In this document: positions 1 to 6,700 of the stretch, piece after piece
Position numbering within the stretch: position 1 is the first letter of the stretch
How the letters are laid out: the number at the start of each line of letters is the position of its first letter
Origin: Desulfurobacteriaceae bacterium
GTDB taxonomy: Bacteria; Aquificota; Aquificia; Desulfurobacteriales; Desulfurobacteriaceae
Direction: 5' to 3'
Assembly: GCA_027064485.1 (NCBI GenBank)
Contig: JAMOPR010000243.1
Location: 1 to 8,391, forward strand
DNA length: 8,391 bases
The notes under the pieces: generated by a model
What the model saw: only the letters and a program-made list of their open reading frames with translations
Database searches by the model: none
Told to the model about the DNA's origin: nothing
Program-made: the position numbers and the translations under genes

Positions 1-373
1 TAAAAACGCCTTTTTCAAAAACCTTTCTGTGGTCAAGAAGGTTTCTCAAAATAGCCGTAGAAACGTTGTAAGGCAGGTTGCCTGCAAATTTCCACTTACT
101 ACCCAAAGAAGAAAAGTTAAACTTTACCGCATCAGCGTTTATAACCTTCAAATTTTCAAATTTTGAAGAGAGGTATTCACACCACTCAGGGTCTATCTCA
201 ACAACTACAAGCTCTTTCGGATTCCTTTTAATCAATTCCTCTGTCAAAGCACCACCACCGCCGCCAATTTCCACAACGCAGTCGTCTTCAAAAACTCCAA
301 GAGCATCCGCTATTCGCCTAACTACCGATTTATCTTTTAAAAAGTGCTGTCCCAAAGATTTTTTAAGCCTCAT
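1..373 (-). CDS. ksgA: 16S rRNA (adenine1518-N6/adenine1519-N6)-dimethyltransferase KsgA/RsmA, 3' part cut by window edge
   Basis: The reverse strand reads 124 residues from an ATG at 373-371 and runs off the left edge; the family is usually about 250-280 residues, so roughly the N-terminal half is visible. Seen: the family N-terminal signature KKSLGQHFL (residues 4-12), the SAM-binding loop VVEIGGGGGALT (33-44, with GG where GP is commoner), an acidic residue after motif II (EID, 59-61), NADA (79-82), and the catalytic NLPYN motif (99-103). KsgA dimethylates two adjacent adenines in helix 45 of 16S rRNA during small-subunit maturation (family knowledge). The start codon lies inside the end of the formate dehydrogenase gene in another frame (11-bp overlap), with an AAGGTGG-type ribosome binding site about 9 nt upstream, so translational coupling is likely. 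Identification is secure; only the C-terminal half cannot be assessed. Confidence 0.95.
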   Translation of the reverse strand, partial: MRLKKSLGQHFLKDKSVVRRIADALGVFEDDCVVEIGGGGGALTEELIKRNPKELVVVEIDPEWCEYLSSKFENLKVINADAVKFNFSSLGSKWKFAGNLPYNVSTAILRNLLDHRKVFEKGVF

Positions 374-2381
374 CTACAATTTCCACCTTAACCTTTAAAG
401 ACTTAAAAGCTGCAGTTTTAACGTAAGCGTCGCTTTCATTGCCAAAAAGATAATTAATTCCACTTTTTGCGTGGTGAAAAGAAACAAATAGAGTTCCTTT
501 CTTTATGTGCTTGCTGAAAACTATCGGAAGCGGTGCAGTTTTACCGTATTTTGAAACAAGCCTAACTTTTTCTGCATTTTTTAATTTTTCTCTGTCTTCT
601 TCGCTGGCATAAACAATATCTTCCCTGTAAGTTCTAAATTTTGCAAGGGTTCGGCAATTCATAGTTTGAGCTGCATTGTTATAGTGAAGAAGTATCCTTC
701 CCGTTGTTAACCAAAACCCATCTTCTTTATCTTCCAACAGCTCCTTAACCATTCCTTTTGGGAAGTAAGGCTTAAAAACCAATCGTGCTTTACCAGTTTT
801 GGTTGGAAACTTCTTTTCAAAAAGATATTCCGTTCCCTTTCCATCAGTAACGGGCCACTGAGGTGCGTTAAGAAATTTTTCTTTCAAAAGGCTGTAAGAA
901 GCTCCTCTGAACTTTTCCGGAACCTCTTCTCTCACTGCATTCCACACATCTTCAGTGGTTTTATAGGCAAAGTCTTTTCCCATTCTTTTTGCAACTTCTG
1001 CTATCACTTCCCAGTCGTCGGGAAGGGCGGATTCAAAAAGGGGTTGAGCAAGGTGCAAGCGCCTCTCGGCGTTTATGTAAACACCCGTTTTCTCGTAACA
1101 GCTCTTCACGCCGAAAACTACATCTGCATATTTTGTAACTTCACAGGGGAAAAGTTCATTCACAACTAAAAAGTCAAGCTTCTTTAAGGCTCTCTCTATA
1201 AAAGCTCTATTGGGGTGAACGTGCGCTAAATCCTCTCCCATAACCCAAAGCGCTTTAATCTCCCCACTCTCAACAGATTTTATTATGTCAGGAGTCATCA
1301 AGCCTTTTTCTTCAGGCTCTCTATAACCGGGAAGAAAGTAGGGAAGCATTCCCATGTCGCAGGCGCCTTGAACGTTGTTCTGCCCCCTTAAAGGAATTAG
1401 GTAAGGATTACCTGTTAAAAGTGCAAGGTTTGCAATAGCCATAACAGAATCAGAACCATCAACATGCTCGGTTACACCAAGTCCCCACAAGAAAACTGTT
1501 TTAGAAGAAGCTAACACGCGGGCAAGACGCTTTATTTCGTCGCAGAGATATTCGTATCCTTTCAGTTTTTTAAAGATTTCGGGGGGAAGGGTGGAGAGGA
1601 TTTTTTCTTTAAACTCATCAAAGTTTTCCACTCTTTCTTTCAAAAATTTTTCATTATAAAGCCCTTCCTCAACAATCAATCTTGCAACGGCGTTAAGGAA
1701 CAACAAGTTTGAATCATAAGGAATAATAAATTTAAAATCGGCAAATCGGAAAAGACCTATTTCTCTAACGTCAACAACGGCTAACTTAGCTCCCTTCTTC
1801 ACTTTTTCAATAATCCTGTGGCTGACAATCGGGTGGGCTTCCGTAGTATTTGAACCTATAACAACAATTAACTCTGCATCGTAGATAGCGTCAAAAGGAA
1901 CAGAAGCTGCTCCTTCTCCTACTGTTTCTCTTAAACCCTTTAAACTCGGCGCGTGGCATATCCTCGCACAGTTATCAACGTGCGGAGAACCAACTACTTC
2001 TCTTGCAAACTTTTGGAAAAGATAAGCACTTTCGCAGTTTGTTCTTGCACCGCCTATTGCCGCAAAAGCCTTCCCACCAAATCTTTGCTTTATGTTAATT
2101 AGTTTTTTTGCAACAACATCGTAAGCAACTTCGTAAGGAACCTCAAAAAAGTTTTCGTTTACTTTCCTCGCAATAGCAGAAAGTTCAAATTCCTTTAAAA
2201 TTTCCCTGTTAACCCAAGCTCCTTTTATTCTTTTATCACTAAAAACAAACTCATGTCCAAAATTACCTTTTATACAAAGTTTTCCCTTACTTACAACACC
2301 TTCTTTTAAGTGAAGAACTTTGTTTCCATCAAACCCAACTTCACAACCAACACCACAATAAGTGCAAACTGTTTCTTTCAA
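363..2381 (-). CDS. fdhA: Formate dehydrogenase catalytic (alpha) subunit, Mo/W-bis-MGD, cysteine type
   Basis: A 672-residue molybdopterin oxidoreductase, close in length to stand-alone FdhA/FdhF catalytic subunits (about 680-715). Seen: N-terminal [4Fe-4S] ligands Cys6, Cys9, Cys13 and Cys36 followed by Lys38 (CIKG); the active-site stretch DNCARICHAPS with Cys142-His143, where E. coli FdhF has selenocysteine140-His141; RGQNNVQGACDMG with Arg332, matching catalytic Arg333 of FdhF; and a C-terminal dinucleotide-binding domain from about residue 554 (FWLTTGR, then NNAAQTMNCRT). The codon for Cys142 is TGC, so no selenocysteine is used. There is no N-terminal ferredoxin/[2Fe-2S] extension and no twin-arginine signal, which suggests a cytoplasmic enzyme needing a separate electron-transfer partner; none lies in the window. 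The start is TTG at 2381-2379: an in-frame TAA sits 6 nt upstream and an AAGGAGGT ribosome binding site ends 6 nt before it. It lies 15 bp after the cheB-like gene and overlaps ksgA. Formate oxidation or CO2 reduction is the likely reaction; another formate-family substrate cannot be excluded. Confidence 0.88.
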   Translation of the reverse strand: MKETVCTYCGVGCEVGFDGNKVLHLKEGVVSKGKLCIKGNFGHEFVFSDKRIKGAWVNREILKEFELSAIARKVNENFFEVPYEVAYDVVAKKLINIKQRFGGKAFAAIGGARTNCESAYLFQKFAREVVGSPHVDNCARICHAPSLKGLRETVGEGAASVPFDAIYDAELIVVIGSNTTEAHPIVSHRIIEKVKKGAKLAVVDVREIGLFRFADFKFIIPYDSNLLFLNAVARLIVEEGLYNEKFLKERVENFDEFKEKILSTLPPEIFKKLKGYEYLCDEIKRLARVLASSKTVFLWGLGVTEHVDGSDSVMAIANLALLTGNPYLIPLRGQNNVQGACDMGMLPYFLPGYREPEEKGLMTPDIIKSVESGEIKALWVMGEDLAHVHPNRAFIERALKKLDFLVVNELFPCEVTKYADVVFGVKSCYEKTGVYINAERRLHLAQPLFESALPDDWEVIAEVAKRMGKDFAYKTTEDVWNAVREEVPEKFRGASYSLLKEKFLNAPQWPVTDGKGTEYLFEKKFPTKTGKARLVFKPYFPKGMVKELLEDKEDGFWLTTGRILLHYNNAAQTMNCRTLAKFRTYREDIVYASEEDREKLKNAEKVRLVSKYGKTAPLPIVFSKHIKKGTLFVSFHHAKSGINYLFGNESDAYVKTAAFKSLKVKVEIVDEA

Positions 2382-2386
2382 ACATT

Positions 2387-2394
2387 ACCTCCTT
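2387..2394 (-). promoter_or_regulatory. Strong ribosome binding site that decides the TTG start of the formate dehydrogenase
   Basis: On the reverse strand the 15-bp gap contains AAGGAGGT. The GGAGG core is 6 nt from the TTG at 2381-2379, which is ideal spacing. It is only 2 nt from an out-of-frame ATG at 2385-2383, which would be too close. An in-frame TAA at 2387-2385 excludes any longer start for the dehydrogenase. Confidence 0.85.
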
Positions 2395-2396
2395 TT

Positions 2397-3416
2397 CTAA
2401 TTTTTCATACCAAATTTAATTATCTCTTCCACTATTTTCGGGAAAGGAAGCACTTTTTCTGCTCCACCTCTCAAATACGCCTCTTTAGGCATACCGTAAA
2501 CAGCAGCAGTCTCTTCACTCTCCGCTATTGTATAAGCACCTTTTCTACGTAAAGCCACCATTCCATCTGCTCCATCATCTCCTATACCGGTCAGTAGCAC
2601 AGCCATTACATTTTTCGGCTCCAAAACCTCGGCAGCGGAAAAAAACATCTCATCAACAGATGGACAAAAGAAAAGATGTTTAACATTTGGAACCAATTTG
2701 GCATAAACTCTTTCTCCTATCTTGGAAAAGTGTAAATGCCATCCTCCCTTTGCTATTATTACTTTCCCGGGAATAACTTCTTCTCCATCTTCAGCTTCCA
2801 CAACTTTTAATTTAGAAACCTCGTTCAACCTTTTAGCAAATTTAGAAGTAAAATCCGCAGGCATATGTTGAACAACGCAAATAGGATATGGATATGTTTC
2901 CGGCAAAACTCTAACTATGGTCTCTATAAGCCTCGGTCCACCCGTAGAAGCTCCAATTAAAACGTATTTTATGTCATCTTTTGGTTTGAAATCCGAAACA
3001 TTAAACTTCTTCAGCGGCAAATCTAAATTTTCCAAGCCTTTTTCATTAAAAGAAAATTCATCCATGTAAAAAAGCTTTTTCAAGGCGGATAAAATTTCCT
3101 CTCTATAGAAAGATAAAGGCTCAGCAGCATCTCTACTTAAAAAAACCAGTCTCCTTCCTGTTTTTTCTAACTCTTTAATTTCTCCTTCCGAAAAGCCTCC
3201 AATAACAAGAACAGGAACAGTTAGTTTTTGCAAAAGCTCCTTTAAAGACTCTAAATCCTTAAAATCTTTAAAACTGAAAACGAAAAAGTCGCAATATTCA
3301 TTTGAAACCAAGGAAGTTTCATTACTAACTTTAACGTCACATCCAAATTCCTTCAGCAATTTCGAAAGATAAATTCTGTCTACTGCAGAATCGCTTATCA
3401 AAATTACTCTACACAT
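2397..3416 (-). CDS. cheB: CheB-like protein-glutamate methylesterase/deamidase with degenerate receiver domain
   Basis: A 339-residue protein with the CheB architecture (family usually about 340-360): a receiver-like domain (about 1-118), a linker (about 119-148) and a CheB methylesterase domain (about 149-337). The esterase domain has the full catalytic set: Ser157 in GASTGGP, His184 in VVQHMP and Asp281 in TGIGDDGADGM, plus the family's YGMPKEA segment near the end. It should remove methyl groups from, and deamidate, receptor glutamate/glutamine sites. The receiver is abnormal. It starts ILISDSAVDR, keeping one of the usual acidic pair, but the strand that should carry the phospho-acceptor Asp (DIEMP-like) reads FFVFSFKDF, putting Ser48 at the Asp position. 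The conserved Thr/Ser is Gly73 or Gly74 and the conserved Lys region reads FLSRDA. Activation by CheA phosphorylation therefore looks impossible, while the esterase looks active. An AGGAG site lies 6 nt before the ATG. It is divergent from the MCP-like gene and is the first gene of the leftward unit. Confidence 0.92.
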   Translation of the reverse strand: MCRVILISDSAVDRIYLSKLLKEFGCDVKVSNETSLVSNEYCDFFVFSFKDFKDLESLKELLQKLTVPVLVIGGFSEGEIKELEKTGRRLVFLSRDAAEPLSFYREEILSALKKLFYMDEFSFNEKGLENLDLPLKKFNVSDFKPKDDIKYVLIGASTGGPRLIETIVRVLPETYPYPICVVQHMPADFTSKFAKRLNEVSKLKVVEAEDGEEVIPGKVIIAKGGWHLHFSKIGERVYAKLVPNVKHLFFCPSVDEMFFSAAEVLEPKNVMAVLLTGIGDDGADGMVALRRKGAYTIAESEETAAVYGMPKEAYLRGGAEKVLPFPKIVEEIIKFGMKN

Positions 3417-3438
3417 TCTCTTCTCCTAATCGAAAATG

Positions 3439-3453
3439 TATAATTTAATTATA
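3439..3453. promoter_or_regulatory. 15-bp palindrome carrying back-to-back -10 boxes (TATAAT on both strands)
   Basis: The sequence TATAATTTAATTATA is a perfect inverted repeat around its central base. It gives a consensus -10 box at 3439-3444 for the MCP-like operon and an identical one at 3453-3448 on the reverse strand for the cheB-like operon. The predicted starts would give leaders of about 40 nt (rightward) and about 25 nt (leftward). Two polymerases could hardly occupy it together, so the directions may compete. Matches at -35 are weak (TTCTCT rightward, GCGTTT leftward, both at 17-bp spacing), so this is a sequence-based suggestion only. Confidence 0.5.
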
Positions 3454-3456
3454 GGC

Positions 3457-3466
3457 AACTTAAGTT
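3457..3466. promoter_or_regulatory. 10-bp palindrome, possible operator
   Basis: AACTTAAGTT is a perfect palindrome, followed by the overlapping palindrome GTTAAC (3464-3469). It lies in the spacer of the leftward promoter and in the leader of the rightward one, a position where a dimeric regulator could affect both. No known operator is recognised; short AT-rich palindromes also arise by chance. Confidence 0.25.
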
Positions 3467-3493
3467 AACAAAACGCTTTTTCGGGGAGGAAGT

Positions 3494-5329
3494 ATGGGAC
3501 TTAAACCTTTGTTTCCGGAAAACAATAAAGACATAGAAAAAAATGGAGAAAAAGAAGCTACCACAACAGAAAACCTTGAAGAAATGAACATAAAAGAACT
3601 ATCTTCTCTCCTTCACAATAAAGCTCAAGAAGGCTTAGCAGCAATAGAAGAACTTAAAGGAACTATGGAACAAATAGCCGCAGCTGCTGAAGAAAGTGCA
3701 GGCTCTGCCAAAGAAAGCCTCAACTCAGTGATTCAAATCAAAAACAGCTCCCACATCCTCGAAAACGATACTGGTTTTGTAGTAAATGCAATAAACGATT
3801 TGCAAGAAATCTTAGAAATAGCTCATGAAAACATCAACGATGCTCAAATGGGAATGGAAAAAACGTCAAAATCCGCGCATAGTATAGTAACTAAAGGAGA
3901 AAAACTCTTCGAATCTGGGAAAAAAATAAGTGAAGCCGTAGAATTGATAACCAAACTATCCAAAAGAATATCCATCCTTGCCCTCAACGCAGCCATTGAA
4001 GCAGCAAGAGCTAAAGGTAGCGGCAAGAGCTTTACTGTAATGGCATCTGAAATAAGAGAAATGGCATCAAAATCAAACGTTTACGCTTCAAGAATAAAAG
4101 AAATTGTAGAGGATATCCAAACTAATATCAGCAACTTAAAACAAAACGTTGCTCAAGTCGGGAATAGAATTTCTAACGCTTCTGAAAATTCAGATAGTGC
4201 TTTATCATTAATACAGGAAATTCTAACATGGATGGCAGAAGTTGTTGAAAACATTAAGGAAACAACGAAATCTGTTAAAAAAGTAGTAGCTGAAGTAGAA
4301 AAACTCCACCAAGGTTCAGAAACAATTGCAAAAGCTGCTGAAAAAAGTGCAGATGCAGTTAGCGCTGTAACAGAAACAATAGGAAATAATTTAGAAATCT
4401 TCAGCAAAGTAGAAGAATTATCTGAAGAAATCGAAGAAGCTATCAAACTAAATAAAACTCTTAATCTGCGAGAAAACATAGACCTGATAAACGAATTAAT
4501 AGAAAAACTAAGAAGTTCTATGGAAAAAGCTGTTAAAGCATTAGAAGAAATAGAACAGGCTGCAGTAATATCAAAAGGAGATGCTGAGAAAAACGCAGCT
4601 GTAGCTAAAAACTGCCTTACCTATATTAGAGAAACGGAAGAACTAATTAATAAAGTTTTTGAAAGAATGCAAAACGCAATGCTCAAGTTCAAAGAAATAA
4701 TCGAAAAAGTAGAAAAGATAAAAGCTACATCAAAAGAAAACGTTTTACTATTAGAAGAGCGCAGAAAAGACATTTCAGGCATAAGAGCAACGTTAAACTT
4801 ACTAAACGGCATGATTAGAAAAATTGAACTTTCTATAGTTCAAATAGCAGCTCTTTCAATTAATGGAGCAGTAGAAGCCATAAGATACGGAGAGTTGGGA
4901 GAAGGATTTAGTGAAGTAAGTAAAGATATTAAACTATTGGCATCACAATCAGAAGAACACTTAGACAAGGTATTCAACACTATCAACGAAGTAGTTAAAG
5001 AAGCAGATTCCATCTTTTTAGAAATAAACAACGTTATCATTTATCAAAATGCAGAAATAGAAAAATTGCAAAAATTAGAATTTGAACTTAAGAGAAATGA
5101 ACGCACATTAACTCAAGTTTTAGAAAAAGTAAAACTTTTCAAGAAAGAAATAGAAGAGAACCTTTCTGCATTAGAACAAGCCAAAATATCATCCGACCAA
5201 ATAAGCGAAGCTGCTCAAATCTCATTAAGAAACGCTACGGAATCCAAAGAAGCAACTCAAATAATTTTTAACATTTCAAAAGACCTTCAAAACATTAGTC
5301 AAAAACTTTCATCCACTTACGAGGGATAA
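3494..5329 (+). CDS. Soluble MCP-like chemoreceptor with two tandem signalling hairpins
   Basis: A 611-residue, almost entirely helical coiled-coil protein with no signal peptide, no membrane-spanning segment and no recognisable sensor domain, so it is cytoplasmic. Residues 1-45 are polar. Hairpin 1 (about 46-300) has a methylation-helix-like stretch (IAAAAEESAGSAKES, 61-75), a hairpin tip LALNAAIEAARA (162-173) followed by GSGKSFTVMASEIREMA (175-191), and a return helix with AKAAEKSADAVSA (about 280-292). The usual QTN before the tip is replaced by RIS. Hairpin 2 (about 340-605) repeats the plan with a diverged tip: ALSINGAVEAIRYGELGEGF (453-472), flanked by IEQAAVISKGDAEKNA before and ISEAAQISLRNATES after. 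Asn, Glu and Arg of the tip core are kept in both (N165/E169/R172 and N457/E461/R464, matching N381/E385/R388 of E. coli Tsr). The C-terminus lacks an NWETF-type CheR tether. GGAGG lies 4 nt before the ATG. It is first in an operon with CheW-like and CheR genes. The ligand or input is unknown. Confidence 0.9.
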   Translation: MGLKPLFPENNKDIEKNGEKEATTTENLEEMNIKELSSLLHNKAQEGLAAIEELKGTMEQIAAAAEESAGSAKESLNSVIQIKNSSHILENDTGFVVNAINDLQEILEIAHENINDAQMGMEKTSKSAHSIVTKGEKLFESGKKISEAVELITKLSKRISILALNAAIEAARAKGSGKSFTVMASEIREMASKSNVYASRIKEIVEDIQTNISNLKQNVAQVGNRISNASENSDSALSLIQEILTWMAEVVENIKETTKSVKKVVAEVEKLHQGSETIAKAAEKSADAVSAVTETIGNNLEIFSKVEELSEEIEEAIKLNKTLNLRENIDLINELIEKLRSSMEKAVKALEEIEQAAVISKGDAEKNAAVAKNCLTYIRETEELINKVFERMQNAMLKFKEIIEKVEKIKATSKENVLLLEERRKDISGIRATLNLLNGMIRKIELSIVQIAALSINGAVEAIRYGELGEGFSEVSKDIKLLASQSEEHLDKVFNTINEVVKEADSIFLEINNVIIYQNAEIEKLQKLEFELKRNERTLTQVLEKVKLFKKEIEENLSALEQAKISSDQISEAAQISLRNATESKEATQIIFNISKDLQNISQKLSSTYEG

Positions 5330-5330
5330 G

Positions 5331-6698
5331 ATGGAAGAAAAGAAAATCCCCCTACTCCTCTTCAGAATAGGAAACCTCTACTTCGCAGTTAGAAACAGTA
5401 TAGTCAGAACAATTGTAGAGCTGGAAGAAAACAACATCTTTCCTGTAGTATCTTTCCCTGATTACGTTGCCGGTCTTTTAAAACACAACAATAGGGTTTA
5501 CGTTCTCATATGTCTTGCCAAACTTTTGGAGATTCACAACTGCCAAGATTTAAACGAAAAAGAAACAGTAGTAATAGAAATAAACGGCAAAACCTGGGGA
5601 CTCATTGTAGATGAAGTAAAAAACATATTTGAAGTAGAAAAAGAAGACTACAAAACAGGAGAAGTAAACGTATTCAAAGTAGATAATTTAGTAGTAGAAG
5701 AACTTTCCGATACTTTCTTTTTCAACCACATTAACATACCCTCGTTAAGCTCTAACGTAAAAGAGGAAACGCAGGAAAAGAAAACGTCCGAAAACGAAAT
5801 CAGCATCCTTTTAATGAAAACAAAAAACAGCACTGTTGGTATAGAAATTTCCAACGTCCTCAAAATAGAAGAAAAGGAACACGTCAAAAGCCATCAACGC
5901 CTGGAAACAAAAAGTTTATTTAATAAAGTTTACCTAATAGGAGAAAGAATAATAAAAACTGCTTCTTTGGACGATGTAATAGAAATTGAGCAAAGCAATA
6001 CCGAAAAACCAGTAATAGTAATAGTTAAAGGAGAAAATAACAAAATACTGGGATTGGAAGTTGAAGATGCGTCCGAACTAATTCACGTAAAGGAAAGCGA
6101 ACGCATAAACAATCCCAACCAAGAGGCTAAATTTGGCTTTTTCATTAAACACGTGGACACTGCAGTTCCCGTTCTTTCAAAAGAATTTCTAAATTCTCTT
6201 TTAGAAAAAGAAGGATTAGAAGAAAAAGAAGAACACTTCACAAAAGAAGACAATACAGAAACCCAGCACTTCCTGATAATAACAATTGGAGATAAAGAGT
6301 TTGCGTTAGAAGCCTCTCAAGTAGAAAGAATTTATAAAACTGAAGATATTCATTTAAGTCCCTACCCGACAAAAGTAAAAGCAATCAAAGGAGTTGTTAC
6401 AACAAAAAAAGAGAGTTACTTCTTAATTTCATTGGAAGAAATATTAGAAACGACAATAGAAAAAACAGATGAAAACAGGATAGTTGTTCTAAAAACGAAG
6501 GATGGAAAAGTAGCTTTAAAAGTTTCAGAAGTTAACAACATACTGGAAATTCCTTCCGAAAACTACTTTAAGCTGGAAGACGAAGGTAAGTTTCTCATTA
6601 AAGGAACAATCCTGGATGAAAACGGAAAACTTTTTGAAGTTTTAAACCCCGAAGGGGTATTGGCAGAATCGAAAAATGAAGTTCTACCGGGAAGGTAA
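5331..6698 (+). CDS. CheW-like coupling protein with three tandem, diverged CheW domains
   Basis: A 455-residue soluble protein, nearly three times the length of a normal CheW (about 150-170). Three repeats can be aligned by eye. Domain 1 (about 6-135) begins LLLFRIGNLYFAV and has GKTWGLIVDEVKNIFEV. Domain 2 (about 157-290) has ILLMKTKNSTVGIEISNV and NKILGLEVEDASELIHV, and is the most diverged. Domain 3 (about 312-445) has FLIITIGDKEFALEASQV and GKVALKVSEVNNILEI. They are joined by charged linkers (about 138-156 and 291-311, rich in Glu and Lys). CheW is a two-SH3-like-barrel scaffold that joins receptors to CheA. The usual core motif (NLRG followed by PVxDL) is absent from all three; domain 1 has KHNN then VLICL at that place, domain 3 has TTKK then FLISL. 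The start lies 1 bp after the MCP-like stop, with GAGG in the end of that gene about 7 nt upstream, indicating coupled translation. CheV is excluded because no receiver domain is present. Confidence 0.85.
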   Translation: MEEKKIPLLLFRIGNLYFAVRNSIVRTIVELEENNIFPVVSFPDYVAGLLKHNNRVYVLICLAKLLEIHNCQDLNEKETVVIEINGKTWGLIVDEVKNIFEVEKEDYKTGEVNVFKVDNLVVEELSDTFFFNHINIPSLSSNVKEETQEKKTSENEISILLMKTKNSTVGIEISNVLKIEEKEHVKSHQRLETKSLFNKVYLIGERIIKTASLDDVIEIEQSNTEKPVIVIVKGENNKILGLEVEDASELIHVKESERINNPNQEAKFGFFIKHVDTAVPVLSKEFLNSLLEKEGLEEKEEHFTKEDNTETQHFLIITIGDKEFALEASQVERIYKTEDIHLSPYPTKVKAIKGVVTTKKESYFLISLEEILETTIEKTDENRIVVLKTKDGKVALKVSEVNNILEIPSENYFKLEDEGKFLIKGTILDENGKLFEVLNPEGVLAESKNEVLPGR

Positions 6699-6700
6699 AA

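Larger units (their letters stand above)
3417..3493. promoter_or_regulatory. Divergent intergenic promoter region between cheB-like and MCP-like genes
   Basis: This 77-bp gap is the only substantial non-coding DNA in the window. It must hold the promoters for both divergent units unless transcription enters from outside. It contains the ribosome binding sites of both genes at its ends (AGGAG on the reverse strand near 3423-3427; GGGGAGGA on the forward strand near 3483-3490), an AT-rich core with a TATAAT on each strand, and two palindromes. No good -35 box is visible for either direction at 16-18 bp spacing. Confidence 0.7.

Noticed and set aside
78..398. Forward-strand open frame of 106 codons
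   Set aside because: It lies opposite ksgA and the end of the formate dehydrogenase. Its translation is low-complexity (Ser, Thr, Pro runs) with no family resemblance, while the reverse frame is clearly KsgA.
1956..1958. Selenocysteine at the formate dehydrogenase active site
   Set aside because: The codon is TGC (Cys142), not TGA, so no recoding is needed.
3448..3460. Flagellar sigma-28 (FliA) promoter on the reverse strand, since GCCTATAA is close to GCCGATAA
   Set aside because: No TAAA-like -35 element is found about 15 bp upstream; the match is explained by the TATAAT box.
3844..5040. Reverse-strand open frames inside the MCP-like gene (for example 4153-4479 and 4840-5040)
   Set aside because: They are Ser/Leu-rich mirror readings of an A-rich coding strand, with no ribosome binding sites or recognisable motifs.
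5331..6698. CheV or CheA fragment instead of a multi-CheW protein
   Set aside because: There is no receiver domain and no histidine-kinase or HPt motif; all three parts resemble CheW-type barrels.
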